Shown: in pieces, positions 45,386-53,634 of the stretch
How positions within the stretch are numbered: position 1 is the stretch's first letter
How the letters are laid out: each line of letters begins with the position of its first letter
Source of the DNA: Candidatus Lutibacillus vidarii
Lineage (GTDB): Bacteria > Actinomycetota > Actinomycetes > Actinomycetales > Dermatophilaceae
Reading direction: 5' to 3'
Length of the DNA: 64,000 nt
Assembly (NCBI GenBank): GCA_016717165.1
Contig: JADKGA010000002.1
Span: forward strand, 310,001-374,000
The notes under the pieces: generated by a model
Told to the model about the DNA's origin: nothing
The model's input: the letters and a program-made list of their open reading frames with translations, nothing else
Database searches by the model: none
Made by a program: the position numbers and the translations under genes

Positions 45386-45498
45386 CGCGGACCCGGTGAG
45401 CGCGAACTCACGACCTCCGGCCCGGGCGCTCACCCCGGGCCGGGCGTAGGTTGGACGATGTCGACCCGTTGTCGTGTCTGAACCGGTTGGAGGCCCCC

Positions 45499-46663
45499 AT
45501 GTCCGATGCCCTCTTCGCCCTCACTGACGAGCAGCGGATGATCCGCGATGTCGTCCGGCAGATCTGTGAGGACCAGATCCAGCCCCACGCGGCGGATGTC
45601 GACGAGAACGAACGCTTCCCCGTCGAGGCGCTCAAGGCGCTCAACGAGGGCGGTTTCTCGGCCGTCCACGTGCCCGAGGAGTATGGCGGTGCCGGCGCTG
45701 ACCCCGTCTCGGTCTGCATCGTCATCGAAGAGGTCGCCCGTGTCTGCGCCTCCAGCTCGCTGATCCCCGCGGTGAACAAGCTCGGCACCATGGGCCTGAT
45801 CCTCGCCGGCTCCGAGGAGCTCAAGCACAAGGTCCTCCCCTCCATCGCTAGCGGCGAGGCGATGGCGTCATACGCGCTGAGTGAGCGGGAGGCGGGTTCC
45901 GACGCAGGGGCGATGACGACGGCAGCCGTCCGTGACGGCGAGGACTGGGTCCTCAACGGCAGCAAGTGCTGGATCACCAACGGCGGCTGGTCGACGTGGT
46001 ACACCGTCATGGCCGTGACCGACCCCTCCAAGGGCCCGCGCGGGATCAGCGCCTTCATGGTCCACAAGGACGACCCCGGCTTCGTCGTCGGCTCCCACGA
46101 GAAGAAGCTCGGCATCCGTGGCTCGTCGACCACTGAGCTGCACTTCGAGGACTGCCGCATCCCCGGCGACCGGATCATCGGCGCCGAGGGTACCGGCTTC
46201 AAGACCGCCCTGCAGACCCTCGACCACACCCGTCCGACGATCGGTGCGCAGGCGCTCGGCATCGCTCAGGGCGCGCTCGACGCGGCGGTCGCGTACGCCA
46301 AGGAGCGCAGCCAGTTCGGCAAGCGGATCGCCGACTTCCAGGCCATCCAGTTCATGCTCGCCGACATGGCGATGAAGGTCGAAGGCGCCCGGCTCATGGT
46401 CTACGCCGCGGCCGCGATGGGGGAGCGGGCGGTCCACGGCCAGGCTCGAGCCCAAGCTCGGCTTCATGGCCAGCGCGTCGAAGTGCTACGCCTCCGATAT
46501 CGCCATGGAGGTGACGACGGACGCGGTGCAGGTGCTCGGTGGGTACGGCTACACCCGCGACTTCCCGGTCGAGCGGATGATGCGCGACGCGAAGATCACC
46601 CAGATCTACGAGGGCACCAACCAGATCCAGCGCCTCGTCATGGCTCGGTCGCTGCTGACCTGA
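45499..46663 (+). pseudogene. Acyl-CoA dehydrogenase with one frameshift
   Basis: A ~388-codon acyl-CoA dehydrogenase that oxidises acyl-CoA thioesters with FAD. Frame 1 (ATG 45499, behind TTGGAGG) covers the N-terminal, beta and first helical domains: SYALSEREAGSDAG, WITNGG and ERSQFGKRIADFQAIQ are typical. Near 46,421-46,447 the frame moves by +1, and the rest (GFMASASKCYASDIAME, then VLGGYGYTRDFPVERMMRD with ITQIYEGTNQIQR) is read to a TGA at 46663. The catalytic acid usually lies in this second part. The change fits a 1-bp insertion; GGGGG at 46,423-46,427 is a candidate slip or sequencing-error site. Read without the shift it is an ordinary complete enzyme. Confidence 0.85.
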
Positions 46664-46693
46664 GTACCGGTCAGCGCGTCGGGGCGCTGAGGG

Positions 46694-47374
46694 TCAGTTC
46701 GGCGGGTCGAAGTCGCCGGCGTCGCCGACCGGCTGACGCAGCGCGTCCTCGACCCATGCCGGGATCACGAATAGCCCCTCGGCGTCGGCCGTCGTCGTCG
46801 TCCGGCGCGGCGGACCGCGGCCCGGCCCTTGCGCCCCCTCGACCGACCTCCAGGCCTCGGCGTGCAGCGGCCCGAGCGGGGTGAGCCGCCGGTATGTCGT
46901 GGTGAGGTATGCGGTGAACCCAGGCTTGCCGATGACGGCGGGCAGCGTGCCGAGCACCTGGTCGAGGACGAGGGCGACGACCCCGCCGTGGACATGCCCG
47001 GGCGGACCCTCGTACGCCGCGCCGAGCACGAAGTCGCACCAGGTCCGCTGAGCTGCCCGGTCCTTGCCGATGACCAGGGGCGGGGCGATCGGGTTCCGCG
47101 ACCCGACCGCGGGGTTCCCGTGGTCTCGGAGCCGACCATCTGAGCACGTGACCAGACCGAGCGGACCGGGCTGCGCCGTGGCGAGGAGCTCCTGAGTGAT
47201 CGCCCGCACGTCGGCGGCGACCGTCCCGGCATCGGCGAAGGCGATCCGGGTGCGGACGGTCGCGTCGATCAGCTCTCGGACCGCGTCGGCCAGGTCGGCA
47301 TACGCGCGTTCGTGCTCCGCGAGGCTGAGTGGGTCGGCGACAGGGGAAGGGGAGAGGAACGAGCCGTCGGTCAT
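46694..47374 (-). CDS. PaaI-family hotdog-fold thioesterase
   Basis: A 226-aa protein with a C-terminal hotdog domain: GPPGHVHGGVVALVLDQVLG supplies the HGG active-site motif and the long helix with the conserved Asp. It probably hydrolyses an acyl- or aryl-CoA. The N-terminal ~100 residues are a helical extension. ATG 47374 is preferred to upstream in-frame codons because those would enter the terC promoter region. It faces the acyl-CoA dehydrogenase gene, 30 bp away, a plausible functional pairing in fatty-acyl metabolism. Confidence 0.8.
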   Translation of the reverse strand: MTDGSFLSPSPVADPLSLAEHERAYADLADAVRELIDATVRTRIAFADAGTVAADVRAITQELLATAQPGPLGLVTCSDGRLRDHGNPAVGSRNPIAPPLVIGKDRAAQRTWCDFVLGAAYEGPPGHVHGGVVALVLDQVLGTLPAVIGKPGFTAYLTTTYRRLTPLGPLHAEAWRSVEGAQGPGRGPPRRTTTTADAEGLFVIPAWVEDALRQPVGDAGDFDPPN

Positions 47375-47474
47375 GGTGCCTGGCTTCTTCGCGTCCGGGT
47401 ATGACAGCTCCAACCTACGCCTGCGGCGGGGCGATCGAGCGACGCGACGGCATACGAGCGGGGTGACAGAGCGG

Positions 47475-47504
47475 TTGACAAACACGTGCAGAAAACTGCA
47501 CTAT
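47475..47504 (+). promoter_or_regulatory. Sigma-70-like promoter of terC
   Basis: A perfect TTGACA (47475-47480) is followed after 18 bp by CACTAT (47499-47504) as a weak -10. A transcript would start near 47,511, exactly at the first base of the riboswitch aptamer, which supports the assignment. Such a consensus -35 is rare in this window. Confidence 0.65.
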
Positions 47505-47508
47505 TGGC

Positions 47509-47605
47509 GCGAGGGGAGTACCAGTACCCGCACCGTCGTCAGTTCGGTCCGTCCATACGGGCCCGGCGTGCGGGGTCGGCGCCGCCGACATGGGAGACCT
47601 CCGAG
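47509..47605 (+). ncRNA. yybP-ykoY (manganese) riboswitch
   Basis: The two invariant metal-site loops of this RNA class are present in order: GGGGAGTA (47513-47520) and GTCGTCA (47535-47541). The closing stem pairs GAGG (47511-47514) with CCTC (47598-47601). Between them CGGTCCGTCCATACGGGCCCG and GGGGTCGGCGCCGCCGAC-like segments can form the inner arms. In other bacteria this class senses Mn2+ and switches on mntP, terC/alx and related exporters; here it sits 40 bp before terC. Downstream pairing around GGAGG (47637-47641) suggests control of translation start. Confidence 0.85.
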
Positions 47606-47648
47606 CAGACGGTGGCTGGGCCACGCGTCTCCCGCACGGAGGTTGGTT

Positions 47649-48665
47649 GTGTCTGTCCCCACCTGGGCCTGGTTCGCGGTTCTCGCGCTGATCGTCGCGA
47701 TGCTCGCCGTCGACCTGTTCGCCCATCGCCGAGCCAGCGTCATCTCGGGCCGCGAAGCACTGGTCTGGTCCGCGGTCTGGCTCGCCATCGGCGTCGGCTT
47801 CGGTGCCGTGATCTGGGCGTATGCCGGTGCTGAGCTCGGCCAGCAGTACTTCACCGGGTACCTCATCGAGAAGTCGCTGGCCGTCGACAATGTCTTCGTC
47901 TGGGCGATGATCTTCGGCTACTTCGCGGTGCCACCGGCATACCAGCACCGCGTTCTCTTCCTCGGGGTGATCGGTGCGCTGGTGCTCCGCGGCGGGATGA
48001 TCGCCGCCGGCGCCGCGGTGATCGAGCGGGCGCAGTGGGTGCTCTACGTCTTCGCCGCGATCCTGCTGCTCACCGGGTGGCGGATGCTGCGGACCCGGGA
48101 CGAGCACTTCGACCCGGCGTCCTCGCGGATGTACCTCTGGCTGGCCCGCCGGATCCCGACGACACCGGCGCTCGAGGGTGACCGCTTTTTCGTCCGGCAA
48201 ACCGGAAAGAACGGCGCCAAGGGTGCCCTCGTCGCGACGCCGCTGCTGCTCGTCCTGCTGCTCGTCGAGGGGACCGACGTCGTCTTCGCCCTCGACTCGA
48301 TCCCGGCGATCTTCGCGGTGACCTCGGAGCCCTTCCTCGTCTTCACCGCCAACGCCTTCGCGCTGCTCGGGATGCGGGCGCTGTACTTCCTGCTCGCCGA
48401 CCTCATCGACCGCTTCGTCTACCTCAAGGTGGGGCTGGCGCTGGTCATGCTCTGGGTCGGGGTGAAGATGGTTCTCCAGGTCGACCTCTACCACGTGCCG
48501 ACGACGGTCTCGCTGGCCGTGGTGGTGCTCATCCTCGGGGCCTCGGTGGTGGCGAGCCTGCGGGCCACGCGGCCTTCGGGGCTGGCCAGCGCTGCTGTCG
48601 CAGACGAGGATGAGGCCGTGGGTGGCGACGGCGATCGGGCGGGCCAGGCGGGTCGGGTGGGCTGA
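47649..48665 (+). CDS. TerC/Alx-family integral membrane protein
   Basis: A 338-aa membrane protein. Both family signatures with metal-binding acidic residues are present, EKSLAVDNVFVW (~77-88) and EGTDVVFALDSIPAIFAVT. TerC/Alx proteins are implicated in Mn2+ export and in supplying Mn to secreted enzymes; the preceding yybP-ykoY riboswitch argues for manganese rather than tellurite here. GTG 47649 follows GGAGG at 47637-47641. The long in-frame stretch upstream covers the riboswitch and is not coding. A small regulator gene follows after 4 bp. Confidence 0.9.
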   Translation: MSVPTWAWFAVLALIVAMLAVDLFAHRRASVISGREALVWSAVWLAIGVGFGAVIWAYAGAELGQQYFTGYLIEKSLAVDNVFVWAMIFGYFAVPPAYQHRVLFLGVIGALVLRGGMIAAGAAVIERAQWVLYVFAAILLLTGWRMLRTRDEHFDPASSRMYLWLARRIPTTPALEGDRFFVRQTGKNGAKGALVATPLLLVLLLVEGTDVVFALDSIPAIFAVTSEPFLVFTANAFALLGMRALYFLLADLIDRFVYLKVGLALVMLWVGVKMVLQVDLYHVPTTVSLAVVVLILGASVVASLRATRPSGLASAAVADEDEAVGGDGDRAGQAGRVG

Positions 48666-48669
48666 GGCG

Positions 48670-48975
48670 ATGTCCAACCGGCTGGCCTCGTGGACCTACC
48701 TGTCCAACCACGGGCACGTCCTGCTCGCCGTCGCGCGGCGCCCGGACATCCGGGTCGTCGACCTCGCGGCGTCGGTGGGGCTGAGCGTGCGGGCGGTCCA
48801 GTCGATCCTCGCGGACCTGGTGGCCGACGGGAGCGTGGAGCGCCACCACGAGGGTCGCCGGACGGCCTACCGCGTGCACGGGGAGAAGCACTTCCGGCAT
48901 CCGTCGCTGATGGACCACGAGGTGGGGGAGCTGCTCGAGCTCTTCGCCCCGCAGCCCCCGGCCGCGGCTCCGTGA
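48670..48975 (+). CDS. Small winged-helix transcriptional regulator
   Basis: A 101-aa protein with an N-terminal winged helix-turn-helix: IRVVDLAASVGLSVRAVQSILADL is the HTH and GRRTAYRVH the wing. It resembles MarR/ArsR-like one-domain regulators. It lies 4 bp behind terC and is probably co-transcribed, so it could report on the same metal or envelope signal, but no ligand residues are recognisable. Confidence 0.75.
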   Translation: MSNRLASWTYLSNHGHVLLAVARRPDIRVVDLAASVGLSVRAVQSILADLVADGSVERHHEGRRTAYRVHGEKHFRHPSLMDHEVGELLELFAPQPPAAAP

Positions 48976-49036
48976 GGTGCCGCCGCGTCGATTCGGTGCC
49001 ACGGCCGGTGGCTTGGTAAGGTGGTCCGCGCACCAC

Positions 49037-49117
49037 GGCAGGTTGCCCGAGTGGCCAATGGGAGCGGACTGTAAATCCGTCGCGAAAGCTTCCAAGGTTC
49101 GAATCCTTGACCTGCCA
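49037..49117 (+). tRNA. tRNA-Tyr (GUA anticodon)
   Basis: An 81-nt tRNA with the acceptor stem GGCAGGT/ACCTGCC (49037-49043 with 49110-49116). The anticodon stem GCGGACT-GTA-AATCCGT has GTA at 49071-49073, the T-arm contains GGTTCGAATCC, and a long type-II variable arm is present as expected for bacterial tRNA-Tyr. A49117 is the discriminator; CCA is not fully encoded. Confidence 0.97.
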
Positions 49118-49128
49118 CCCAGCGTGAT

Positions 49129-49172
49129 CGAAGGGCCTCTGACCAGCGCGTATGCCGGTCAGAGGCCCTTCG
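49129..49172 (+). terminator. Terminator hairpin of tRNA-Tyr
   Basis: A perfect 16-bp stem, CGAAGGGCCTCTGACC (49129-49144) with its complement (49157-49172), around a 12-nt loop, 12 bp after the tRNA. It is a strong intrinsic-type structure without a T-tract. The following ~240 bp to the next gene contain nothing I can identify. Confidence 0.85.
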
Positions 49173-49413
49173 GCATGTGTCCGGCCCCGTCCGGCCGAAT
49201 CCGGCCCTCTACGGGGTTCGTGTCCTATACGTGTCCAGGTTCCGTCCAGTGCATCGGATACTCGGCGGCGCGGTGCACATAGCAGCAGCGCGATCATCTA
49301 CCGCGGCCGTTACCCGATCGCTACATTGGCCGCAGGCCGCGCTACAGGGTTGGCCCGTGCGGCACCGCGAGGTGGCGCGCTCAGGGGAACGATGCTCCGG
49401 AAGGGGCAACCGC

Positions 49414-50715
49414 ATGAAACGTCTAACCATTGAATTTCTACTTGTTCTGACTTCGCTCGCTGCAGGCGGCCTATCGCCTGCAGCCAACGCTGCCCCGCAG
49501 CCCGCGGCCGCAGCAACCGCCGACAGCTCGGCACCCGCGCCCCGCCCGGGAGGGGCCGGACAGACCCAATCACGGGCCGTCACACCCGGAGCCATCCACA
49601 TCTCCAAGACGGAGGCCGACTGCGACAAGGTCGTCGCGGCCGCGAAGGCACTCCGAGCCGCCGGCAAGTCCCTGGCAGGGACACCGAAGACCTGCGTCTC
49701 GGGCCGTCTCGTCAACGGCACCGCGCCCGGCACGGCGCAAGACGCCGGCGTGGACACGCTCGCCGCCGCCGTTCCCGCAGAGTGCAACTCCGGCTCCGAC
49801 CCGTCCGGGACCTGGTGGGCCCAGTCACGTCGCAGCGCCTGCCAGCACACCACCTTCGGCCTCGTCGTCACAGAGGTTCCCACCGGGAGGATCCTCGGCA
49901 CCGCCAACTTCCACGCCATCAACACGATGACCTCCTCGACCACGTTGGCCCGATGGTCTTCAACCACGTCCGTTTGGGTGTGGTCATGGACCGGCGCAGG
50001 GTTCCCTGAGAGCAGCCGCGGACTGCTGTTTGGATGCCCGGGCGACTGCCTCGCCGCAGCCGGCTCGTACACCCACCCCGCGTTCGACGAGTGGTACGGG
50101 TCGTCGTACTTCAACGTCAACAACCTCACCGCCGGGCGGATCATCAACTCCGTCAGCGGCGAGTGGCAGATCACGATGAGCTCGACCAAGTACGGCAACT
50201 CCGTCACGTTCACTCTGCCCCTGGCCGACTCCCGCTGCGACAACACGATCGGCAACCGGGCAGCCGGGTGCGTCCTCCCCGGCATCCCCGGCGTGATGGG
50301 CTACAGCCAGTCGCTTAACCCGGCGTTCGTCGACCACGTATATAAAGCTCAGCTCTCCGGCTTGCCCGGCAGGCTCGGCACTGGCACCTATCTGAAAAAG
50401 CTGTCGAACGCCACAAAAGTGGCAGCCAACGGGACGAAGGCCTGCCCGTCATCGCTGGTGAGGCCCACCGGGTACTCGTGCGATGAGTACCCCTTCCGCA
50501 GTACGTACCAGGGCGCGTCGACCTCTGGCGCCACGCTGGCCCGGAGCTTCCCGGGATGTCGCATGCCCGATCCTCAGCGGACCGGTTCCACCGGGTGGAG
50601 CAGGTGCTTCATCCCGACCACGCAGAACTCGTCAGCTGGAGGTCTACTCTCAGCGTTCTACAGCAACGAGCGCATGTTGGACGGCGACCTTTACCAGGTC
50701 GGCTACCTGCCCTGA
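49414..50715 (+). CDS. Secreted NucA/NucB-type deoxyribonuclease domain protein
   Basis: A 433-aa exported protein. The signal peptide (MKRLTIEFLLVLTSLAAGG...ANA) is followed by a Pro/Ala-rich stretch, a ~220-aa Cys-containing middle region of unknown type, and a C-terminal domain starting at SCDEYPFRSTYQGA (C356, D357, E358). NSSAGGLLSAFYSNERMLDGDLYQV completes the NucA/NucB nuclease pattern, where the DEYPF segment contributes to catalysis. It is likely an extracellular DNase or a polymorphic-toxin-like effector. ATG 49414 follows AAGGGG. The partner gene 20 bp downstream is frameshifted. Confidence 0.82.
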   Translation: MKRLTIEFLLVLTSLAAGGLSPAANAAPQPAAAATADSSAPAPRPGGAGQTQSRAVTPGAIHISKTEADCDKVVAAAKALRAAGKSLAGTPKTCVSGRLVNGTAPGTAQDAGVDTLAAAVPAECNSGSDPSGTWWAQSRRSACQHTTFGLVVTEVPTGRILGTANFHAINTMTSSTTLARWSSTTSVWVWSWTGAGFPESSRGLLFGCPGDCLAAAGSYTHPAFDEWYGSSYFNVNNLTAGRIINSVSGEWQITMSSTKYGNSVTFTLPLADSRCDNTIGNRAAGCVLPGIPGVMGYSQSLNPAFVDHVYKAQLSGLPGRLGTGTYLKKLSNATKVAANGTKACPSSLVRPTGYSCDEYPFRSTYQGASTSGATLARSFPGCRMPDPQRTGSTGWSRCFIPTTQNSSAGGLLSAFYSNERMLDGDLYQVGYLP

Positions 50716-50735
50716 CTCGTAGGAGAGACCAGAAC

Positions 50736-51241
50736 GTGAACACGCACCGGATCCTCGTCGCGTGGCACCAGCTCTACCTGGTGCCGTTCGATGTCAGCCC
50801 CCAGTTCGTCGGAGACGGCGTCGGCACACTGATCGCCGCAGCCGCCGAACCCGGCCACCTGATCGTGCGCACCGGCTGCGCAACAGGACCGGTGCGTGTC
50901 ACGCTCACGTCGCTTCCTACCCCCCAGTGGCGGTCTCCGACGCGCCCGCGGGTGGGGCCGTTGATGCCGAAGACCCATGGGAGGCCATCGAGGAGGTCAG
51001 CCTCCCCGTGTGCGAGCCTCTGTTCTGGTCGAGCCCGGACCCTGGCTTCGACCTCCCCGCGGAGGCCGCGTTCACGCCGCAGAGCCCCGGGCCGCACCGG
51101 TTCAGGGTGAGCGCTCGTGGGCGTCTCACCGCTTACGACGAGGCCATCGTCGACCCGGTCGAGGAGTACCTCGTGCAGGTGTGGCCCGAGCCGGCACTGC
51201 GCGCAGCGGTCGCCGAGCGATCCGACGGAGCGCCCATCTAG
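50736..51241 (+). pseudogene. Frameshifted small partner protein of the NucA/NucB gene
   Basis: GTG 50736 behind AGGAGAGA opens a frame reading VNTHRILVAWHQLYLVPFD... to about 50,916. A run of six C (50,917-50,922) then shifts the frame, and a second coherent stretch (DPWEAIEEVSLPVCEPLFW...VEEYLVQVWPEPALRAAV) continues to a TGA at 51241. Joined, it would be a ~168-aa soluble, acidic, beta-rich protein without a signal peptide. Similar small genes accompany secreted proteins in streptomycetes as I recall. An immunity role beside a nuclease is a guess. A one-base loss in the C run, real or a sequencing error, explains the break. Confidence 0.7.
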
Positions 51242-51257
51242 TGTCGCTTCGAGCCGA

Positions 51258-51926
51258 CTATGAACGAGCGGGAACCAGCACGGCATAGCCCTGGCGAACG
51301 ACCCCCCGCTCTACCACCTCGAGCACCACCGGGCGGGCGAACGTGCCTACCAACGTACGACTCGTCTGGCCGTCGCACACCACGGTTGCACCCGCCATAG
51401 TCAGGCCCGCGTCGGCAGCGTTGACACCAGCACCGCTTGCCGTGCCTGCCGCCCTGATCACGACGAGCACGCGAGAGCCGGCAGCGCCCGCGCATGCGCC
51501 GACGACTTCGTACTCCACACCCGGCACGGGAACCTGTCCGTTCCCCCCGCTCGCAACGCCTGTGCCCGCACCGATACCGAGCTGCTTTCGTGCCAGCTCA
51601 CCCTCCGTTGCCGACGGTGCCACGAGAACGCCGGCAGACGCAGTGCCGCCCGTCCCAGTCGCGGCATCGCCTGCGGTCGGCCGTGAGCGAACCGGTTTCA
51701 CGTTCACCGGAGGCTGAGGCGCGGCGGCCGCGGAAACGCTCGACATCTGGTACGCGGCGGAACCGGACGGGCTTCCCGCTGTCCCGCAGCCGGCGGCCAG
51801 CGCGACCAAGGCGAGGGAACTCGCTGCCGCCCCCAAGCGACCCACCCGCCAGTCGCGCGCTTTAGCCCCGTGGCAGAGCCAACCTCTCGCAGCGACGTGG
51901 ACCTGCTCAGCCTTCTCTAGCACCAT
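51258..51926 (-). CDS. Lipoprotein of unknown function
   Basis: A 222-aa protein: ~35 basic/neutral residues, a hydrophobic stretch (VGRLGAAASSLALVALAAGC) with lipobox LAAGC, then a Gly/Ala/Val-rich mature part with two cysteines and no family I recognise. ATG 51926 is preceded by GGGGGG on the minus strand, whereas the in-frame ATG at 51977 has no ribosome-binding site. It is convergent with the frameshifted gene. Confidence 0.6.
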   Translation of the reverse strand: MVLEKAEQVHVAARGWLCHGAKARDWRVGRLGAAASSLALVALAAGCGTAGSPSGSAAYQMSSVSAAAAPQPPVNVKPVRSRPTAGDAATGTGGTASAGVLVAPSATEGELARKQLGIGAGTGVASGGNGQVPVPGVEYEVVGACAGAAGSRVLVVIRAAGTASGAGVNAADAGLTMAGATVVCDGQTSRTLVGTFARPVVLEVVERGVVRQGYAVLVPARS

Positions 51927-52341
51927 GCCCCCCGACGTGAAGCTGCCTCGCCTGCGCTCTTGTGAGCACCGGTTCATTGCGTCGGTCCAAGGCTAGCGAC
52001 CTCCGAGGACTTCCGGAGGCTTCTCGCACTGGGTGCGCGCTAGGTCGCCAGCGCCCACGGCAGGTTCCTACCCTTGCCCGTGAGTGTGCCAGGGGCAGAT
52101 TCCAGTGACCGTCTCAACGGGTGAGGTTGCAGACTACTGGTGTGAGCGGGATGCCGGGGATGGACGTCGCCAGAGTTGAACGGTCGTGTCGAGCCAGGGT
52201 GCCCGACCGTGTGCGAAATCAGATGCGGATCGCCGTCGGGTCACTCGCCCGCTCCGGCCGGGGCGTCGGACGCAAGGGCAACCCACACCACCCACCACAT
52301 CGGCCGAAGATCGTGCCGTCTGAGCATCACCTGGCGTGGTG
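51927..52341. other. Gene-free interval upstream of the lipoprotein gene
   Basis: This is 415 bp between the lipoprotein start and the lsr2 remnant. CCTCCGAGGACTTCCGGAGG near 51,992-52,011 can form a short hairpin. No convincing gene, attachment site or promoter was found; short open frames here lack ribosome-binding sites and protein-like composition. Confidence 0.5.
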
Positions 52342-52658
52342 TCAAGCCTCCTGGACCCCGGCGGGATTCCGACCGCGGACCGAGTCCTCGTAGCGGTTCT
52401 CCTTCGCCCAGGACCTGATCGAGGCCAGTTGCGTCTTGTCGTCGCCTCCCCGGCTGCCGGTCCGTGTTCGGTGTCCGCCCACGTGAAGCGCGTGGGCGAC
52501 TTACACGGCGACCGACTTGTCAAAGGCGGTGGCCTCTTTGACCGTGAGGTAGATCTTCGACGGCGCCCCCACGGACGGAGAGAGGGAGGGTGTCCCCCCG
52601 CAGATGATCTCGTCGCCGGACAACTCGCCGATGAGCACGGGACCCCCTTCTGGGCCAC
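52342..52658 (-). pseudogene. Decayed lsr2-like nucleoid-protein gene
   Basis: Read on the minus strand from a GTG at 52658 (behind GAGGAGA) it begins VAQK. A frameshift near 52,645 follows, then VLIGELSGDEI...SKIYLTVKEATAFDKSVAV, matching the Lsr2 dimerisation domain (YEIDLT...F). An in-frame TAA at 52501-52503 interrupts it. Reading on gives VAHALHVGG, a Gly/Arg linker and LASIRSWAKENRYEDSVRGR, the DNA-binding domain with its RGR hook (normally RGRIP, here RGRNP), to a TGA at 52342. Lsr2 is an H-NS-like silencer of AT-rich acquired DNA. Both lesions imply an inactive copy next to an IS element. Confidence 0.82.
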
Positions 52659-52795
52659 GTTGTCTCCTCGGGTCATTGTTTCGGTGAGCGATAGTCTGGC
52701 TGGGCCACCTGCCCAGGTGAACGAACCTTGGCCCGTGGCGGCCCAGTCCGGCTTGCGCGAACAGCTGCCGCCCGCGTGTCAACGGACAGCGGGAC

Positions 52796-52849
52796 TTCCT
52801 TGTGTGCGGACAGGTGGCTTCCCTGTCGGCGGCAGGTGATCTCCCTGTC
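52796..52849. repeat. IS21 left terminal repeat block
   Basis: Contains TCCTTGTGTGCGGACAGGTGG and GGTGATCTCCCTGTC, the inverted counterpart of the block at 55268-55322. Internal GGACA/TGTCC words are the likely IstA binding repeats. Confidence 0.75.
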
Positions 52850-52854
52850 CGGGG

Positions 52855-53634
52855 TTAGGTCAGGGGCATCACTCCTCGTCCTGCGGTGGCGTCGCTCAAC
52901 CGGAGGCTGGTGCCTTCAGTGACGATGACGTGGGCGTGGTGCAGGAGCCGGTCGACGGTGGCGGTGGCCAGGGTCTTGGGCATGAGGGTGTCGAAGCCGG
53001 AGGGGTGGATGTTGGAGGTGACGGCCACGGATAGTCGTTCGTAGGCGGCGTCGATGACGCGATAGAGGGCTTCGGCGGCGGTTTGTCCGGCGGGGAGCAT
53101 GCCGATGTCGTCGATGACGATCAGGTCGGCGCGGGTGATCCTGGCGACGGCCCTGGCGACGGAGCCGTCGACGGCGGCTTTGCCGAGGGTGGCGGTCAGG
53201 GACTCGAGAGTGAACCAGGCCACCCGCATGCCGTGGTCGATGACCTTGTGGGCGAGGGCTTCGACGAAGTGGGTCTTGCCGGTTCCCGACGGTCCGGCGA
53301 TGGCCAGATTCTCGTGCCGGCCGATCCACTCAAGGGTGGCCAGCCCGGTTTGAGTGGCGGGCGGGATGGAGGAGTCGGCTTCGCGCCAGGAGTCGAAGGT
53401 CTTGCCGGCGGGTAGGCCGGCGGCTTTGCGGCGCATCCGCCGGGTGGCTTCGTCACGGCCGCGGATCTCCTCGGCGATCAGCACCCTGAGGACTTCGGCG
53501 GGGTCCCAGCGTTGAGCGCGGGCGGTGGCCAGGACCTCCGGAGCCAGAGCGCGCAGGTAGGGCAACCGCATCCGGGTCAGCACCGCGGTCAGCTCCTCCG
53601 GTAGCGGCGGCGCGGCCTTGGTTCGCACGCTCAC
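52855..53634 (-). CDS. istB: IS21 helper ATPase IstB
   Basis: A 259-aa AAA+ ATPase that stimulates the IstA transposase and selects the target. Walker A is GPSGTGKT at residues 114-121 and Walker B is LIVIDDIGMLP. The N-terminal helical domain and full length are intact. The GTG start overlaps the istA stop as GTGA, the usual translational coupling of these two genes. Confidence 0.95.
   Translation of the reverse strand: MSVRTKAAPPLPEELTAVLTRMRLPYLRALAPEVLATARAQRWDPAEVLRVLIAEEIRGRDEATRRMRRKAAGLPAGKTFDSWREADSSIPPATQTGLATLEWIGRHENLAIAGPSGTGKTHFVEALAHKVIDHGMRVAWFTLESLTATLGKAAVDGSVARAVARITRADLIVIDDIGMLPAGQTAAEALYRVIDAAYERLSVAVTSNIHPSGFDTLMPKTLATATVDRLLHHAHVIVTEGTSLRLSDATAGRGVMPLT

Larger units (their letters stand above)
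44422..45498. other. 1.1-kb gene-free repeat region
   Basis: Between divergent yajQ and the acyl-CoA dehydrogenase gene there is no credible coding sequence. It holds, in order, a 23-bp tandem array, a 28-bp tandem array with a hairpin, two units of the 104-bp hairpin family and a low-complexity GC segment. Both flanking promoters must lie in or between these repeats; GGTTGGAGG at 45487-45493 is the dehydrogenase ribosome-binding site. Confidence 0.85.

Noticed and set aside
49037..49117. tRNA-Tyr as integration site of a genomic island extending to ~58 kb
   Set aside because: No integrase gene and no second copy of the tRNA 3' end was found in the window, although the downstream genes look accessory.
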